Source: Qipengyuania proteolytica
GTDB lineage: Bacteria; Pseudomonadota; Alphaproteobacteria; Sphingomonadales; Sphingomonadaceae
Assembly (NCBI RefSeq): GCF_019711565.1
Contig: NZ_JAIGNN010000002.1
Span: forward strand, 744,001 to 808,000
Reading direction: 5' to 3'
DNA: 64,000 bases
Under the pieces are notes generated by a model that saw nothing but the letters and a program-made list of their open reading frames with translations, was not told the DNA's origin and made no database searches. Every line of letters starts with the position of its first letter. Position 1 is the first letter of the stretch. A program made the position numbers and the translations under genes. This document shows, one piece after another, positions 37,531 through 47,504 of this stretch.

Positions 37531-38642
37531 CAGCCCCACCCGATCTCGGTGAAGAACACCGCGAAGAAAGCGTCGATCACGATTACCGCAAAGATCGCCG
37601 AGACCACCGCCATGGTCGTGCGCAGGCCGACCTGTTCCGAATTCCCTTCGACCTGCATGCCGTGATAGCAGCCCGCGAGCGCAACGATCAGGCCGAAGAC
37701 CGGTGCCTTGATCAGGCCGACCCACAGATCGTAGATCGGCACCACGTCCTGGATGCGCGCGAGGAAGGTCCAGAACGGAATGCCGAGCATCACGTCGCCG
37801 ATCACCGCGCCCCCGATGATGGCGACACCCGACGCATAGAAGCCGAGCAGCGGCATCATCAGCACCGCGGCAAGGATGCGCGGGATCACCAGCGCCTCCA
37901 TCGGCGCGATGCCGATCGTGCGCATGGCGTCGACTTCCTCGGTCAGTTTCATCGTGCCAAGTTGCGCCGCGAAGGCGGAACCCGACCGGCCCGCGACCAT
38001 GATTGCGGTCATCAGCACGCCCAGTTCGCGCAGGGTAATCCGGCCGACGAGGTTCACTGTCAGCGTTTCCGCCCCGAACTGCGCCAGCTGCACCGCGCCC
38101 TGCTGCGCGATCACGATCCCGATCAGGAAGCTCATCAAGCCGACGATCGGCAGTGCGCTCACCCCGACCAGCTCGAGCTGGCGGACAAGCGCCAGCCAGC
38201 GGAAGCGGCGCGGATGGCGGATCAACGTGCCCGTTGCCGCGATCAGCGCCCCCAGGAAACCGATGACGCCGATCACGCCCCGGCGCGCGCCGAACACCTT
38301 TTCGCCCATCGCTGCGGGCACGCGTTCCCAGACCGGCAGACGCGGCGCGGCGATCTCTTCCTCGCCCCGTGTCCCGTCGAGCGCGCTGATCAGGCGGGTC
38401 GCCCGGTCGCTCGCGCCGACGATCTCGGCCTCGTGCTCGGTCGCAAGGCTGCACGCGATCCAGGCGCCGACCGTGTCGATCTCGCTAAGCCCGGACAGGT
38501 CGACCTTCGCGATCGGGCCTTCGAGCGCGCGCAATTCGGCGTCCACGGCGCCGACGGTCGACACGAGATAGGGGCCGGACAGCGCCAGAACGCTCGCCCC
38601 GCCATCCCCCTGTTGAAGCTCGTATTGCGCCAGGCCACTCAT
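37530..38642 (-). CDS. MlaE-type permease with N-terminal STAS-like domain
   Basis: A 370-residue inner-membrane permease of the lipid transporter. Residues 1-100 resemble a STAS domain (AKVDLSGLSEIDTVGAWIA), equivalent to the separate MlaB of enterobacteria but fused here. The remaining part is the five-to-six-helix MlaE core with GLISFLIG-like LMSFLIGIV, TLREL and GRSGSAFAAQLG, plus EEVDAMRTIG, the coupling helix to the ATPase. It leads the minus-strand set. Confidence 0.92.
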   Translation of the reverse strand: MSGLAQYELQQGDGGASVLALSGPYLVSTVGAVDAELRALEGPIAKVDLSGLSEIDTVGAWIACSLATEHEAEIVGASDRATRLISALDGTRGEEEIAAPRLPVWERVPAAMGEKVFGARRGVIGVIGFLGALIAATGTLIRHPRRFRWLALVRQLELVGVSALPIVGLMSFLIGIVIAQQGAVQLAQFGAETLTVNLVGRITLRELGVLMTAIMVAGRSGSAFAAQLGTMKLTEEVDAMRTIGIAPMEALVIPRILAAVLMMPLLGFYASGVAIIGGAVIGDVMLGIPFWTFLARIQDVVPIYDLWVGLIKAPVFGLIVALAGCYHGMQVEGNSEQVGLRTTMAVVSAIFAVIVIDAFFAVFFTEIGWG

Positions 38643-38757
38643 CGGGGCGAAGCTATGCGGGGAAATCCGGCACATAACAAGCGCCTATGCCCGACTTGCC
38701 AGAGGAACGTTGCATCGCAGCATGGGCGCTGGCAAAGGCGTACCCGATTGAGCGGCA

Positions 38758-38835
38758 CCGGCCCTCTCCCCCTCCCGACCACCCGATAGGCTATCGGCGC
38801 ATGCTATCGGGTGGTCGGGAGGGGGAGAGGGCCGG
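38758..38835. repeat. 32-bp perfect inverted repeat
   Basis: The arms at 38758-38789 and 38804-38835 are exact reverse complements, separated by 14 bases. An arm begins CCGGCCCTCTCCCCCTCCCG. It lies between the divergent Mla set and valS, where terminators are not expected. As RNA or as a cruciform it would be extremely stable. It could be a small mobile palindromic element, or a hairpin affecting valS leader translation. Confidence 0.95.
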
Positions 38836-38865
38836 AACCGAAAGTGAGCGTGAGCGAACAGAAAA

Positions 38866-41574
38866 ATGAGCACTGAACTCGACAAGACTTTCGACCCCGC
38901 CGAGATCGAGGCGCGCTGGTACGCGCATTGGGAAGACAACGGCCTGTTCCGTCCCGCGCGGCCGGACGCCGAGCCCTATACCATCGTCAACCCGCCGCCG
39001 AACGTCACCGGCAGCCTCCACATCGGCCACGCGCTCGACAACACGCTGCAGGACGTGATGATCCGTTACGAGCGGTTGCGCGGCAAGGACGCGCTGTGGG
39101 TGGTCGGCACCGACCACGCGGGCATCGCGACGCAGATGGTGGTCGAACGCCAGCTCGAGGCGCAGCAGGACAAGCGCACCAATTACTCGCGCGAAGACTT
39201 CGTCGCGAAGGTGTGGGAGTGGAAGGAAGAAAGCGGCGGCACGATCACTCGCCAGCTGCGCCGGCTCGGCTGTTCGATGGACTGGAGCCGCGAGCAGTTC
39301 ACGATGGACCCGCATTTCACCGACGCCGTGCTCAAGGTGTTCGTCGATCTCTACAACAAGGGCCTGATCTACCGCGACAAGCGGCTGGTGAACTGGGATC
39401 CCAAGCTCAAGACCGCGATTTCCGACCTCGAGGTCGAGACGCAGGACGTCAAGGGCAGCTTCTGGCACTTCAAATACCCGCTCGCCGACGGTGTCACGAC
39501 GGCAGAGGGCAAGGATTACCTCGTCGTCGCCACGACGCGGCCCGAAACCATGCTCGCCGACATGGCCGTGGCGGTGCATCCGGATGACGAGCGCTACGCC
39601 TCGGTAGTCGGCAAGGATATCCTCCAGCCGATCACCGGGCGCCGCTTCAAGGTGGTGGCCGACGAACATGCCGATCCCGCGCTCGGTTCGGGCTGCGTGA
39701 AGATCACGCCGGGCCACGACTTCAACGATTTCGAGGTGGGCAAGCGCGCCGGGTTCGCGCCGGGCGAGATGCTCAACATGCTCGATGCCGAAGCCAATGT
39801 CTGCCAGACCGCCGACGGGCTGGTGCCGGAGGAGTTCGTCGGCCTGCACCGTTTCAAGCGCGATGGCGTGGACGGCGCGCGCGAGCTGGTCGTGGCGCGG
39901 ATGAAGGAACTGGGCTTCCTCATCCCGCATGTCACCAGGGACAAGGACGGCGAGCCGGTCGAACACGATGCCGAACCGCGCACCATCGCGACGCCCTTCG
40001 GCGACCGTGGCGGTGTGGTGATCGAGCCGTGGCTGACCGACCAGTGGTATGTCGACGCCGCCGAACTCTCGAAAAAGCCGATCGCGGCGGTGAAGTCCGG
40101 CGAGATCGAGATCGTCCCGAAGACGTGGGAAAAAACCTTTTTCAACTGGATGGAGAACATCCAGCCGTGGTGTGTCAGCCGCCAGTTGTGGTGGGGGCAC
40201 CGGATCCCGGCGTGGTACGATGTCGACGGCAAGGCATACGTCGCAATGACCGAAGCCGAGGCGCAGGCGCAGGCAGGCGAAGGCGTCGCCTTGACCCGCG
40301 ACGAGGACGTGCTCGACACGTGGTTCTCCTCCGCCCTGTGGCCCTTCGCCACGCTCGGCTGGCCGGACAACGCCGATCTGCTCGCCAAGCATTACCCGAA
40401 CAATCTGCTGATCTCGGGTTTCGACATCCTGTTCTTCTGGGATGCGCGGATGATGATGGCGGGCTATTTCAACACCGGCCAGGCGCCGTGGCCCAAGCTC
40501 TACCTCCACGGCCTCGTGCGTGCGGCGGACGGGCAGAAGATGTCCAAGTCCAAGGGCAATGTCGTCGATCCGCTCGGCCTGATCGACCAGTACGGCGCCG
40601 ATGCGCTACGCTTCTTCATGGCGGCGATGGAAAGCCAGGGCCGCGACATCAAGATGGATGACCGGCGCATCGAGGGCTATCGCAACTTCGCGACCAAGCT
40701 GTGGAATGCGACGCGCTTCTGCCAGGCGAACGGCATCGGCGCGAGCGAGACGCTGGCCGCGCCCGCTGCCAGCCACGCAGTCAACCGCTGGATCATCGGC
40801 GAGGTGGTCGAAACCAAGGACGCGCTCGACAAGGCGCTGGGCGAGCTGCGCTTCGATGCCGCCGCCAACACGATCTACCACTTCGTGTGGGACCGGTTCT
40901 GCGACTGGTATCTGGAACTGATCAAGGGCCAGATCGACGACGAGACCAAGGCCGTCGCCGGCTGGGTGCTCGACCAGATCCTCGTCATGCTGCACCCCTT
41001 CATGCCCTTCATCACCGAAGAGCTGTGGTCGAAGCAGGGCGAGCGCGCCCACTATCCGCTGATCACCGCCAAGTGGCCGGAACCGGGTGCGAGCGTGGAT
41101 GCGGAAGCCAAGGCGGAGATCGACTGGCTGATCGCGCTCACCTCCGCCACGCGCACGGCGAAGAACGAACTCGGCATCGCGCCGGGCGCGAAGCTGGCTG
41201 CATTCGTCCCATCGCCCTCGCCGCTCGGCAAGCGCGTGGTCGAAGCCAATGGCGCGGCGATCGAGCGCCTTGCGCGCCTGACCCCGGTGACCTTCGGCGA
41301 AGCGCCTGCCGGGGCCGCGATGCAGATCGCTGCAGGCGAGGACGAGTTCGTCATCCCGCTCGAAGGCGTGATCGATATCGAGGCCGAGAAAGCGCGCCTT
41401 GCCAAGGCGCTCGAAACCTCGGCCAAGGAAGCGAAATCGCTCGAAGGGCGGCTGTCGAATGCCAATTTCGTCGAGCGCGCCAAGCCCGAAGCGGTCGAAA
41501 AGGCCCGCGCGGATCATGCGCATCATGTGGCGGAGACCGAGCGGCTCAAGGCTGCGTTGGCGCGGTTGGGGTGA
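38866..41574 (+). CDS. valS: Valine-tRNA ligase
   Basis: A class I aminoacyl-tRNA synthetase of 902 residues, the normal length. HIGH at 52-55 ([11 protein letters not shown]) and KMSKS at 558-562 form the ATP-binding signatures. The editing domain is between them ([13 protein letters not shown]). WENV-type anticodon and C-terminal coiled-coil regions close the protein. The start ATG lacks a strong ribosome site; the 32-bp inverted repeat ends 30 bases upstream. Confidence 0.97.
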   Translation: MSTELDKTFDPAEIEARWYAHWEDNGLFRPARPDAEPYTIVNPPPNVTGSLHIGHALDNTLQDVMIRYERLRGKDALWVVGTDHAGIATQMVVERQLEAQQDKRTNYSREDFVAKVWEWKEESGGTITRQLRRLGCSMDWSREQFTMDPHFTDAVLKVFVDLYNKGLIYRDKRLVNWDPKLKTAISDLEVETQDVKGSFWHFKYPLADGVTTAEGKDYLVVATTRPETMLADMAVAVHPDDERYASVVGKDILQPITGRRFKVVADEHADPALGSGCVKITPGHDFNDFEVGKRAGFAPGEMLNMLDAEANVCQTADGLVPEEFVGLHRFKRDGVDGARELVVARMKELGFLIPHVTRDKDGEPVEHDAEPRTIATPFGDRGGVVIEPWLTDQWYVDAAELSKKPIAAVKSGEIEIVPKTWEKTFFNWMENIQPWCVSRQLWWGHRIPAWYDVDGKAYVAMTEAEAQAQAGEGVALTRDEDVLDTWFSSALWPFATLGWPDNADLLAKHYPNNLLISGFDILFFWDARMMMAGYFNTGQAPWPKLYLHGLVRAADGQKMSKSKGNVVDPLGLIDQYGADALRFFMAAMESQGRDIKMDDRRIEGYRNFATKLWNATRFCQANGIGASETLAAPAASHAVNRWIIGEVVETKDALDKALGELRFDAAANTIYHFVWDRFCDWYLELIKGQIDDETKAVAGWVLDQILVMLHPFMPFITEELWSKQGERAHYPLITAKWPEPGASVDAEAKAEIDWLIALTSATRTAKNELGIAPGAKLAAFVPSPSPLGKRVVEANGAAIERLARLTPVTFGEAPAGAAMQIAAGEDEFVIPLEGVIDIEAEKARLAKALETSAKEAKSLEGRLSNANFVERAKPEAVEKARADHAHHVAETERLKAALARLG

Positions 41575-41587
41575 GAGTCGTGCCTGT

Positions 41588-41665
41588 CCTTCGACAGGCT
41601 CAGGACGAGCGGGTGTGGGCTCTCGGCCATTCACAAACTTCCGCTCAGCCTGAGCTTGTCGAAGG
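41588..41665. repeat. REP-like inverted repeat after valS
   Basis: The arms 41588-41612 (CCTTCGACAGGCTCAGG...) and 41641-41665 are inverted copies matching at 22 of 25 positions, with 28 bases between. CTTCGACAGGCTCAG / CTGAGCTTGTCGAAG is a widespread repetitive extragenic motif in sphingomonads and related bacteria. A smaller stem (41583-41588 with 41593-41598) overlaps it. It probably helps to end valS transcripts. Confidence 0.8.
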
Positions 41666-41872
41666 CCACGCGCCAACCCTGTGCACCTCGATGTTTCCTA
41701 CACGTGCCGAGCGTGGCATGACGGAAAGGTGCTCACCCCTCAGCCACGCAAAAGGGGGCCGAAAAACAGCCTGAGTGTCGCCTTAAGGGTATCAAGTGAC
41801 TACAAATACACGGTTTTTGAAGGCGACACCGAAGTCGCCTTTGTCGCCTTCGTCCTGCACGCAGGGACTGCG

Positions 41873-42607
41873 ATGCCGCTAGTCCTCGCCACCGACGACA
41901 CCGGCGGGCCTGAGATTTTCGCCTCCGTCCAGGGCGAAGGACCCAGTGCGGGCATGCCGGTCGCCTTCATGCGGCTGTCGCGCTGCAACCTTGCCTGCGT
42001 GTGGTGCGACACGGCCTATACATGGCACTTCGAAGGCGACAATCGCCCGCATCGCGATGGTATCTCCTTCGAGCGACAGGCCAACCAGTCCACGCTTGAC
42101 GAGGAAGAGGTGGCTGCACGGATCACCGCGCTCGGTCAGAAGCGCCTCGTCATCACCGGCGGCGAGCCTTTGCTTCAGGCCCCGGCACTCGCACGGCTGC
42201 TCGACCTGCTGCCTGACATTTCGGTCGAGATCGAAACCAACGGGACCACGAAGGCCCCGGCAGCGCTCGATATCCGGATCGACCAGTTCAACGTCAGCCC
42301 CAAGCTGGCGCATAGCGGCAATCCGGCCGAGCTCGCGCTGCTGCCCGAGCGGCTCGACGCCTACGCCACCGACCCGCGCGCGTGGTTCAAGTTCGTGATC
42401 GCCGAGCCCGCGGATGTGGACGAAGTGCTGGCGCTGAGAGACCGCTACCGATTCAAGCCCGGCCACGTATTCCTGATGCCCGAAGGCACCGACAGCGAAA
42501 CCCTGCGGGCCCGCGAAAAGTGGCTCGCCCCGCTATGCGTCGAACATGGTTTGCGCCTGAGCGACCGGCTGCATATCCACCTGTTCGGGGATACGAGAGG
42601 AACCTAA
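41873..42607 (+). CDS. queE: 7-carboxy-7-deazaguanine synthase
   Basis: A radical-SAM enzyme of queuosine/deazapurine synthesis (244 residues). It converts 6-carboxytetrahydropterin to 7-carboxy-7-deazaguanine. The [4Fe-4S] cluster ligands are in CNLACVWC: Cys38, Cys42 and Cys45. The N-terminal EIFASVQGEGPSAG and ITGGEPLLQ match the family. I chose ATG 41873, which fits the family N-terminus and has AGGGA upstream; the longer open frame from 41681 crosses the repeat region. The 3' end overlaps the opposing HerA-like gene by 4 bases. Confidence 0.92.
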   Translation: MPLVLATDDTGGPEIFASVQGEGPSAGMPVAFMRLSRCNLACVWCDTAYTWHFEGDNRPHRDGISFERQANQSTLDEEEVAARITALGQKRLVITGGEPLLQAPALARLLDLLPDISVEIETNGTTKAPAALDIRIDQFNVSPKLAHSGNPAELALLPERLDAYATDPRAWFKFVIAEPADVDEVLALRDRYRFKPGHVFLMPEGTDSETLRAREKWLAPLCVEHGLRLSDRLHIHLFGDTRGT

Positions 42608-44577
42608 CCCTGGCTCCGCCAGCGCTGCACGGTCCGTTCGACGATATCCTCTTCGCCGCCGGTCTGGTTCCACAGCTCGACGAAGCTTGGGTCTTCCGAG
42701 GCGGGCCGCTTGGCCTCCTCGAGATTGTCGAAGCTCACGCGGATCGGGATGGCGACACCCTCGCCGCAGATGATGCACTCGCGATTGCGCAGCGCCGGGA
42801 TCGCGTCGAGGAAGCCACGCGCGCCTTCGGGCATGGCCGCGCGGACGAAGTCCTGGTCGCGGTCGTTGTTGAGGCGCATCGAGATGATCGTGCCGCACTG
42901 CGACAGCACGCCTTCGGCAAGGTCCGATGGACGCTGCGTGATCAGGCCGAGGCTGATGCCGTACTTACGGCCTTCCTTGGCGATGCGGCTGAGGATCTTG
43001 CCGACCGAGTTGCCGTCGGCGTTCTTTTCGGAGGGCACGTAGCGGTGCGCCTCCTCGCAGACCAGCAGGATCGGCGAGGTGCGTTCCTCGCGGCCCCAGA
43101 TGGCGAAGTCGAATACCAGCCGGCTGAGCACGGCGACCACGGTCGCGGTGATGTCCGACGGCACGCCCGAGACGTCGATGATCGAGATCGGCTTGCCGTT
43201 TGAGGGCATGCGGAAGACCTTGCCGATGAACTCGGCCATGGAATCGCCCACCAGCATGCCCGAGAACATGAACTGGTAGCGCGGATCGCCCTTGAGCTCG
43301 TCGAGCTTGTTCTTGATCCGCATATAGGGGGCCGAGGTGGTCGCCTTGTCGAGCTTGCCCATCTGGTCCTGGATCTCGTTCGAGAGGTCGGACAGCAGGT
43401 AGGGGATCGGCGAATCGACGGTGATCTTGCCCATGCTTTCGGCAAGGCGGCTCTTGCTGCGCGCCTTGAGCAGGCACTTGGCGAGGATGTCTTCGTCGAC
43501 CTGCCGGTCGTTGCCCTGCGAGGTCAGCAGCACTTCGCAGTGTTCCTCGAAGTTCATGATCCAGTAGGGCATCTGCAGGTTCGACACGTCGAGAATGACG
43601 CCGGTGTTGCGGAAGGCCGCCGAATATTCGCCGTGCGGGTCGACCATGACGATGTGGCCTTCGGGCGCCGCTTCGCAGATGCGGTGCAGGATCAGCGCGG
43701 CGCTGGTCGACTTACCGGTACCGGTCGAACCGAGCAGCGCGAAGTGCTTGCCCAGCATGGCGTCGATATAGATCCCGGCGCGGATGTCCTTGGTCGGATA
43801 GACCTTGCCGATGGTGACCGCGCTGCGGCCGTCGCTGGCATAGACCTGCTTGAGGTCGGCGGTGGTCGCCGGATAGACGAGGCCGCCCGGCACCGGATAG
43901 CGGGTCACACCGCGGCGGAAGCCGTGCAGGCGACCGGTGAGCTTTTCCTCGACGCCTTCGCCGAGGAAGTCGATGTTGGCGAGGATCGAGCCGGCCTTGC
44001 GGTCCTGCCGCTGGTTGCGGACGCTGGCGAGCAGCCAGCTGCCGCCAACGCGGATCTTGATCTGGCTGCCGACCTGCCCGGCCATGGCGACCGAGGGATC
44101 GTCGTCCTCGGAGCACTCGCTGAGGCGCTGCAGGTCGATCGCGATCATCGAGCCGGCGCCGGAGATTTCCAGCACCACCCCGATCGGCTGCGCGGCGTTG
44201 GTGTTGGGCTCTTCCTTCTTCGGGGCGCGCGCTTCGATTTGCTCTGTCACCTCGGGTCGCGGCTGGGCCTGCTGCGACGGCGGGGACGGGATCGGCGGCG
44301 GGGCGCTCTCGCCGACCGGCTCGACGACCGGTTCCTCGACCGGCGGTGCGGGCTGCATGGCGACGTCGTGCTGCTGCGCCTCGGGTTGCGACTCGCTCGG
44401 CTGGGGATTGTGGACATAGCCCGAGCGCGACTGCACCGGCGCGCCGCCGATGCTCGCACCTTGCTCGCTCCGGCGGATCCGGTCGCGCAGCGAGTTGCCG
44501 CGCGGCTGCGGCGGCTCGGCCCCGGCTTCCTTCGCAGGATCGAAAGTGCGGAAGTTCGGATTGCCCATATCGGTCAT
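42604..44577 (-). CDS. HerA/DUF87-like ATPase with Pro-rich N-terminus
   Basis: A 657-residue P-loop ATPase. Residues 20-130 are Pro/Gln/Glu-rich and probably disordered. A HAS-barrel-like beta region (130-260) follows, then the HerA ATPase core with Walker A GSTGTGKST at 283-291, Walker B IVMVDPHGEYS at 309-319, and LLVCEEAHRYVPS. The C-terminal arginine-finger region is RIAKEGRKYGISLGLITQRP. HerA proteins translocate on DNA, usually with NurA; no nuclease gene is adjacent here. ATG 44577 chosen; ATG 44568 is possible. Confidence 0.85.
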   Translation of the reverse strand: MTDMGNPNFRTFDPAKEAGAEPPQPRGNSLRDRIRRSEQGASIGGAPVQSRSGYVHNPQPSESQPEAQQHDVAMQPAPPVEEPVVEPVGESAPPPIPSPPSQQAQPRPEVTEQIEARAPKKEEPNTNAAQPIGVVLEISGAGSMIAIDLQRLSECSEDDDPSVAMAGQVGSQIKIRVGGSWLLASVRNQRQDRKAGSILANIDFLGEGVEEKLTGRLHGFRRGVTRYPVPGGLVYPATTADLKQVYASDGRSAVTIGKVYPTKDIRAGIYIDAMLGKHFALLGSTGTGKSTSAALILHRICEAAPEGHIVMVDPHGEYSAAFRNTGVILDVSNLQMPYWIMNFEEHCEVLLTSQGNDRQVDEDILAKCLLKARSKSRLAESMGKITVDSPIPYLLSDLSNEIQDQMGKLDKATTSAPYMRIKNKLDELKGDPRYQFMFSGMLVGDSMAEFIGKVFRMPSNGKPISIIDVSGVPSDITATVVAVLSRLVFDFAIWGREERTSPILLVCEEAHRYVPSEKNADGNSVGKILSRIAKEGRKYGISLGLITQRPSDLAEGVLSQCGTIISMRLNNDRDQDFVRAAMPEGARGFLDAIPALRNRECIICGEGVAIPIRVSFDNLEEAKRPASEDPSFVELWNQTGGEEDIVERTVQRWRSQG

Positions 44578-44675
44578 CGGTCGGCTTGGCCCCCAAGGTT
44601 TGCGCACCGCGCGCATGCCTGGCTGATGTGCCCGAGAGCGGTTAAAATCCGGTCAACGTTAACGGCTGTGGGGCC

Positions 44676-45428
44676 TCAGATCATCGCGAAGAGGCGACCC
44701 GCGAGCCACCCCATGCCGACCGACAGCATCACGGCGAGCAGGCCGTAGACGAGCGACCAGTCCTGCGAATAGTCGGCCACCAGCTTCTCGAACCCGACCT
44801 TGGCGACTTCCACCTCGGACTGCGCCGAGGCGATGACGCGTCCCCGGCTCACCGCGAAGGTTTCTGCCGTATAGGTGCCGGTGGTGACATTGGAGGGCAG
44901 CGTGATGCGCGCCTGGTAGAGCACCTGCTCGCTGATCTGGACGCCGCCGAAGTCCTGCTTGTAGAGCTGCTGGCGGGTCTTGAGATCGACCAGACCGGCG
45001 GAAAAACGCGCCTGTTCCTCGGTGTCGATCACCCCGCTCGGGCTGAGCTGGATATAGTCGGTGCCGAATTCGTAGATCGCCGCGGTCTTCTCGTCGACGA
45101 TTTCGCTGACTGGCCGCGAGGAGGCGACTGCGAAGAAGGACGGGACCGAGCGGAAATCGGTGCTGGCCGCGTTCACCCAGACGCCGACGAAGCGCTCCTT
45201 CTCGCGCAGGCGGGCGGCTTCCGACGGTCCCTTGAGCACCACGACGATGTCGTATTCGCTGCCCGCCGCGCGTCCGCCGGGATCGAGGATCGCCCCGAAC
45301 AGCAGCAGTTCGGTACCGGTGAAGCCCTGCCGCACCTGCACCTCGTGCTGGCTGACCTCGGGCACGAGGATGGGGTCGCGCTGGCCCATCAGCACGAAGG
45401 CGCAAAGGAGCAGCAGCAACGCCCTCAC
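44676..45428 (-). CDS. TIGR02186-family membrane protein
   Basis: A 250-residue protein with a signal peptide (LLLLLCAFVLMG), a beta-rich extracytoplasmic domain, and one C-terminal membrane helix ending in LAGRLFAMI. The start of the mature part (DPILVPEVSQHEVQVRQGF) is the family hallmark, found with TauE/SafE permeases in alphaproteobacteria. Here too it overlaps the TauE gene by 4 bases. It probably assists the permease; biochemical data for the family are not known to me. Confidence 0.82.
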   Translation of the reverse strand: MRALLLLLCAFVLMGQRDPILVPEVSQHEVQVRQGFTGTELLLFGAILDPGGRAAGSEYDIVVVLKGPSEAARLREKERFVGVWVNAASTDFRSVPSFFAVASSRPVSEIVDEKTAAIYEFGTDYIQLSPSGVIDTEEQARFSAGLVDLKTRQQLYKQDFGGVQISEQVLYQARITLPSNVTTGTYTAETFAVSRGRVIASAQSEVEVAKVGFEKLVADYSQDWSLVYGLLAVMLSVGMGWLAGRLFAMI

Positions 45429-46330
45429 AGCGGATACACCGTGTAGATCTCGTCCGGCTGGTAGAACAGGCCGAGGAACATGCGAAAGGCGATGACGAGC
45501 ACTATCGCCGCCAGCACCAGCCGCAGGATTTCCGGCTTCGCCTTCACCGCGATCTGCGAGCCGATCTGCGCGCCGGTGACCGAGCCGAGCAACAGCAGGA
45601 ACACCAGCACGATGTCGACCGCCTTGGTCGTCAGCGAATGCATCATCGTGGTCGCCATGGTCACGAACAGGATGTTGTAGAGGCTGGTGCCGACAACGAC
45701 GTTGGCGCTCATTCCGAGGATGTAGAGCATGGCGGGCACGAGGATGAAGCCGCCGCCCACGCCCATGAGCATGGTCAGGATGCCGACCACGACACCCACG
45801 AGCAGCGGGGCGAGCGGCGAAATGTAGAGGCCCGAGCGATAAAAGCGCCAGCGCATCGGCAGGCTCGCCACCAGCGGGTGGTGCCGCCTGCGCGGAGCCT
45901 GCTTCGCCGCGTCCCCGCGCAAAATGCCGAGCGATTCCTTCGCCATCAACAGCCCGATCGAGCCGAGGAGGATGACGTAAAGCGCATTGATGACCACGTC
46001 GATCTGGCCGATCGCACGGAAGAAGTTGAACAGGAGCGCCCCGATGCCGGAGCCGAGCACCCCGCCCGCGACCATCACGCCGCCCATGCGATAGTCCACG
46101 CCCTTGCGCGAACTGTGCGCGATCACGCCGGTGACACTGGCCCCGGTAACCTGCGTCGATGCGGAGGCCGCAGCCACGGTCGGCGGGACGCCGTAGAAGA
46201 TGAGGAGCGGCGTCGTCAGGAAGCCGCCGCCGACCCCGAACAGGCCGGAAAGAATGCCGGTCAGCCCACCCAGCGCGACGATCCAGAGTCCATTGACGGA
46301 CAGGTTCGCGATGGGGAGGTAGACGTCCAT
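45425..46330 (-). CDS. TauE/SafE-family permease
   Basis: A 301-residue inner-membrane permease with about eight helices in two similar halves. GLFGVGGGFLTTPLL near residue 32 and the second-half GVGGGFILVPAMLYI are the paired motifs of the family, which moves sulfite, sulfonates or other organic anions. It forms a coupled pair with the downstream TIGR02186 gene (ATGA overlap). The gene upstream ends 47 bases earlier. Confidence 0.88.
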   Translation of the reverse strand: MDVYLPIANLSVNGLWIVALGGLTGILSGLFGVGGGFLTTPLLIFYGVPPTVAAASASTQVTGASVTGVIAHSSRKGVDYRMGGVMVAGGVLGSGIGALLFNFFRAIGQIDVVINALYVILLGSIGLLMAKESLGILRGDAAKQAPRRRHHPLVASLPMRWRFYRSGLYISPLAPLLVGVVVGILTMLMGVGGGFILVPAMLYILGMSANVVVGTSLYNILFVTMATTMMHSLTTKAVDIVLVFLLLLGSVTGAQIGSQIAVKAKPEILRLVLAAIVLVIAFRMFLGLFYQPDEIYTVYPL

Positions 46331-46376
46331 GACTGCGCCCTATCGCAGGGCCGCGCCGGATAAAAGCTGAACCGTG

Positions 46377-47504
46377 TCAGAAGCCGGTCGAAAGCGTGAT
46401 CGCCGCGCCCGAGGCCGGTTCGGCGTCGCCCGCGACGCGGAAGCGGTAGTCGGCGGAGAGGCGCGCTGGCGTCTCTCCGATGGTCAGATCGACACGCAAT
46501 GTCGGTCCGACATCGAGCCGCGATGCGCCAAGCTGGATCCCGCCCCAGGCACCGGCGCCAGCGCTGAAGGAGAAGCTGTCCCGGCGTGTGACGTCGCGCG
46601 TCACGGTAACGCGCCCATCGGCAAAACCCGTGGCAAAGTCGCCACCGACATAGCCGCCTTGCCCATAGCCTTCCGCCTGCAGGCCAAGCGGCAGCGAAGC
46701 CTGGTCGATCCCGGCAGTCGCGAAGACCGCGGGGCGCACAGTCGTACCGGTCACGCTCCGTGTGGTGCGCATCTCGGCATGCACGGCGATCGGCAGGCCG
46801 CCGACAGGGCGACCCTGCAGCCCCATCGCCAGTTCGGCCTCTCCGTCCGCCACCAAGGCCTTGCTGGCACGGAAATAGGCGGACGGCTGATGGCGGGAAT
46901 TGGGTGCGAGCCGGTAGGTCATCACCGCTCCGGCCTGACTTGCGCCATAGCTCGCCGGCTGCACCCCCGACCCGGCCAGTCTTCCGGCGGAACCTTGCCG
47001 CAGCAGCAACCACGCATCGACCCGCCAGGGCTTGGCCCTTGCCAGCCCGGCAGGAACGACAGCTGGGGAGAGCCGAGGGTCGAGCCAGTCGGCCACGTCA
47101 CGCGGCATCGGCAGTTCCCCCATGCCCGCCATCCACAGCAGGCTGTGACCGAGCGCCCTGCGATCGCTGGCAAACGGCGTTGATCCGTTGGCACTCGGCT
47201 CGGCCATCATATGCGCCGGAGGTGCGGGCGAATTGAGATCGCCGTAAGCCGGGCTGTAGCGCTCGGCGGCGTGGGGCAATGACCGCGCGTCGGAAGGCAC
47301 AGTCTTGGCAAACGCGGCAGTTCCGTCCGCTGCCGGGGCAAGCGTTTCGGGGCCGGTGAACTCAGCGACCTGGAACGGTCTCGCCACCACCTGCCACGGG
47401 CTTTCCCACAAAACGATCCGCAACAGCACCCAGCCGGCCAGCAGCAGGCCGAGGAATAGGACGGGCTGGCCGCGACGGGCTTCCTGCAGGGCCGGACCGC
47501 TCAC
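46377..47504 (-). CDS. Inner-membrane-anchored protein with beta-rich C-terminus, partner of glycosyltransferase
   Basis: A 375-residue protein. The N-terminus has one helix (VLFLGLLLAGWVLLRIVLW) followed by a Pro/Ala-rich linker. From about 150 on it has repeated amphipathic strands and ends TLSTGF with a terminal Phe, as in outer-membrane barrels. The GTG at 47504 overlaps the glycosyltransferase stop (GTGA), so the two are translationally coupled. The pairing resembles the NfrA/NfrB type of exopolysaccharide export, but this is inference. Confidence 0.6.
   Translation of the reverse strand: MSGPALQEARRGQPVLFLGLLLAGWVLLRIVLWESPWQVVARPFQVAEFTGPETLAPAADGTAAFAKTVPSDARSLPHAAERYSPAYGDLNSPAPPAHMMAEPSANGSTPFASDRRALGHSLLWMAGMGELPMPRDVADWLDPRLSPAVVPAGLARAKPWRVDAWLLLRQGSAGRLAGSGVQPASYGASQAGAVMTYRLAPNSRHQPSAYFRASKALVADGEAELAMGLQGRPVGGLPIAVHAEMRTTRSVTGTTVRPAVFATAGIDQASLPLGLQAEGYGQGGYVGGDFATGFADGRVTVTRDVTRRDSFSFSAGAGAWGGIQLGASRLDVGPTLRVDLTIGETPARLSADYRFRVAGDAEPASGAAITLSTGF

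Noticed and set aside
38687..38869. 60-codon frame ending in ATGA at the valS start
   Set aside because: It runs through the perfect inverted repeat, so its composition is forced by the palindrome; no ribosome site or domain.
41681..41872. N-terminal extension of QueE
   Set aside because: The extra 64 codons pass through repeat-rich intergenic DNA and do not look like protein; ATG 41873 matches the family start.
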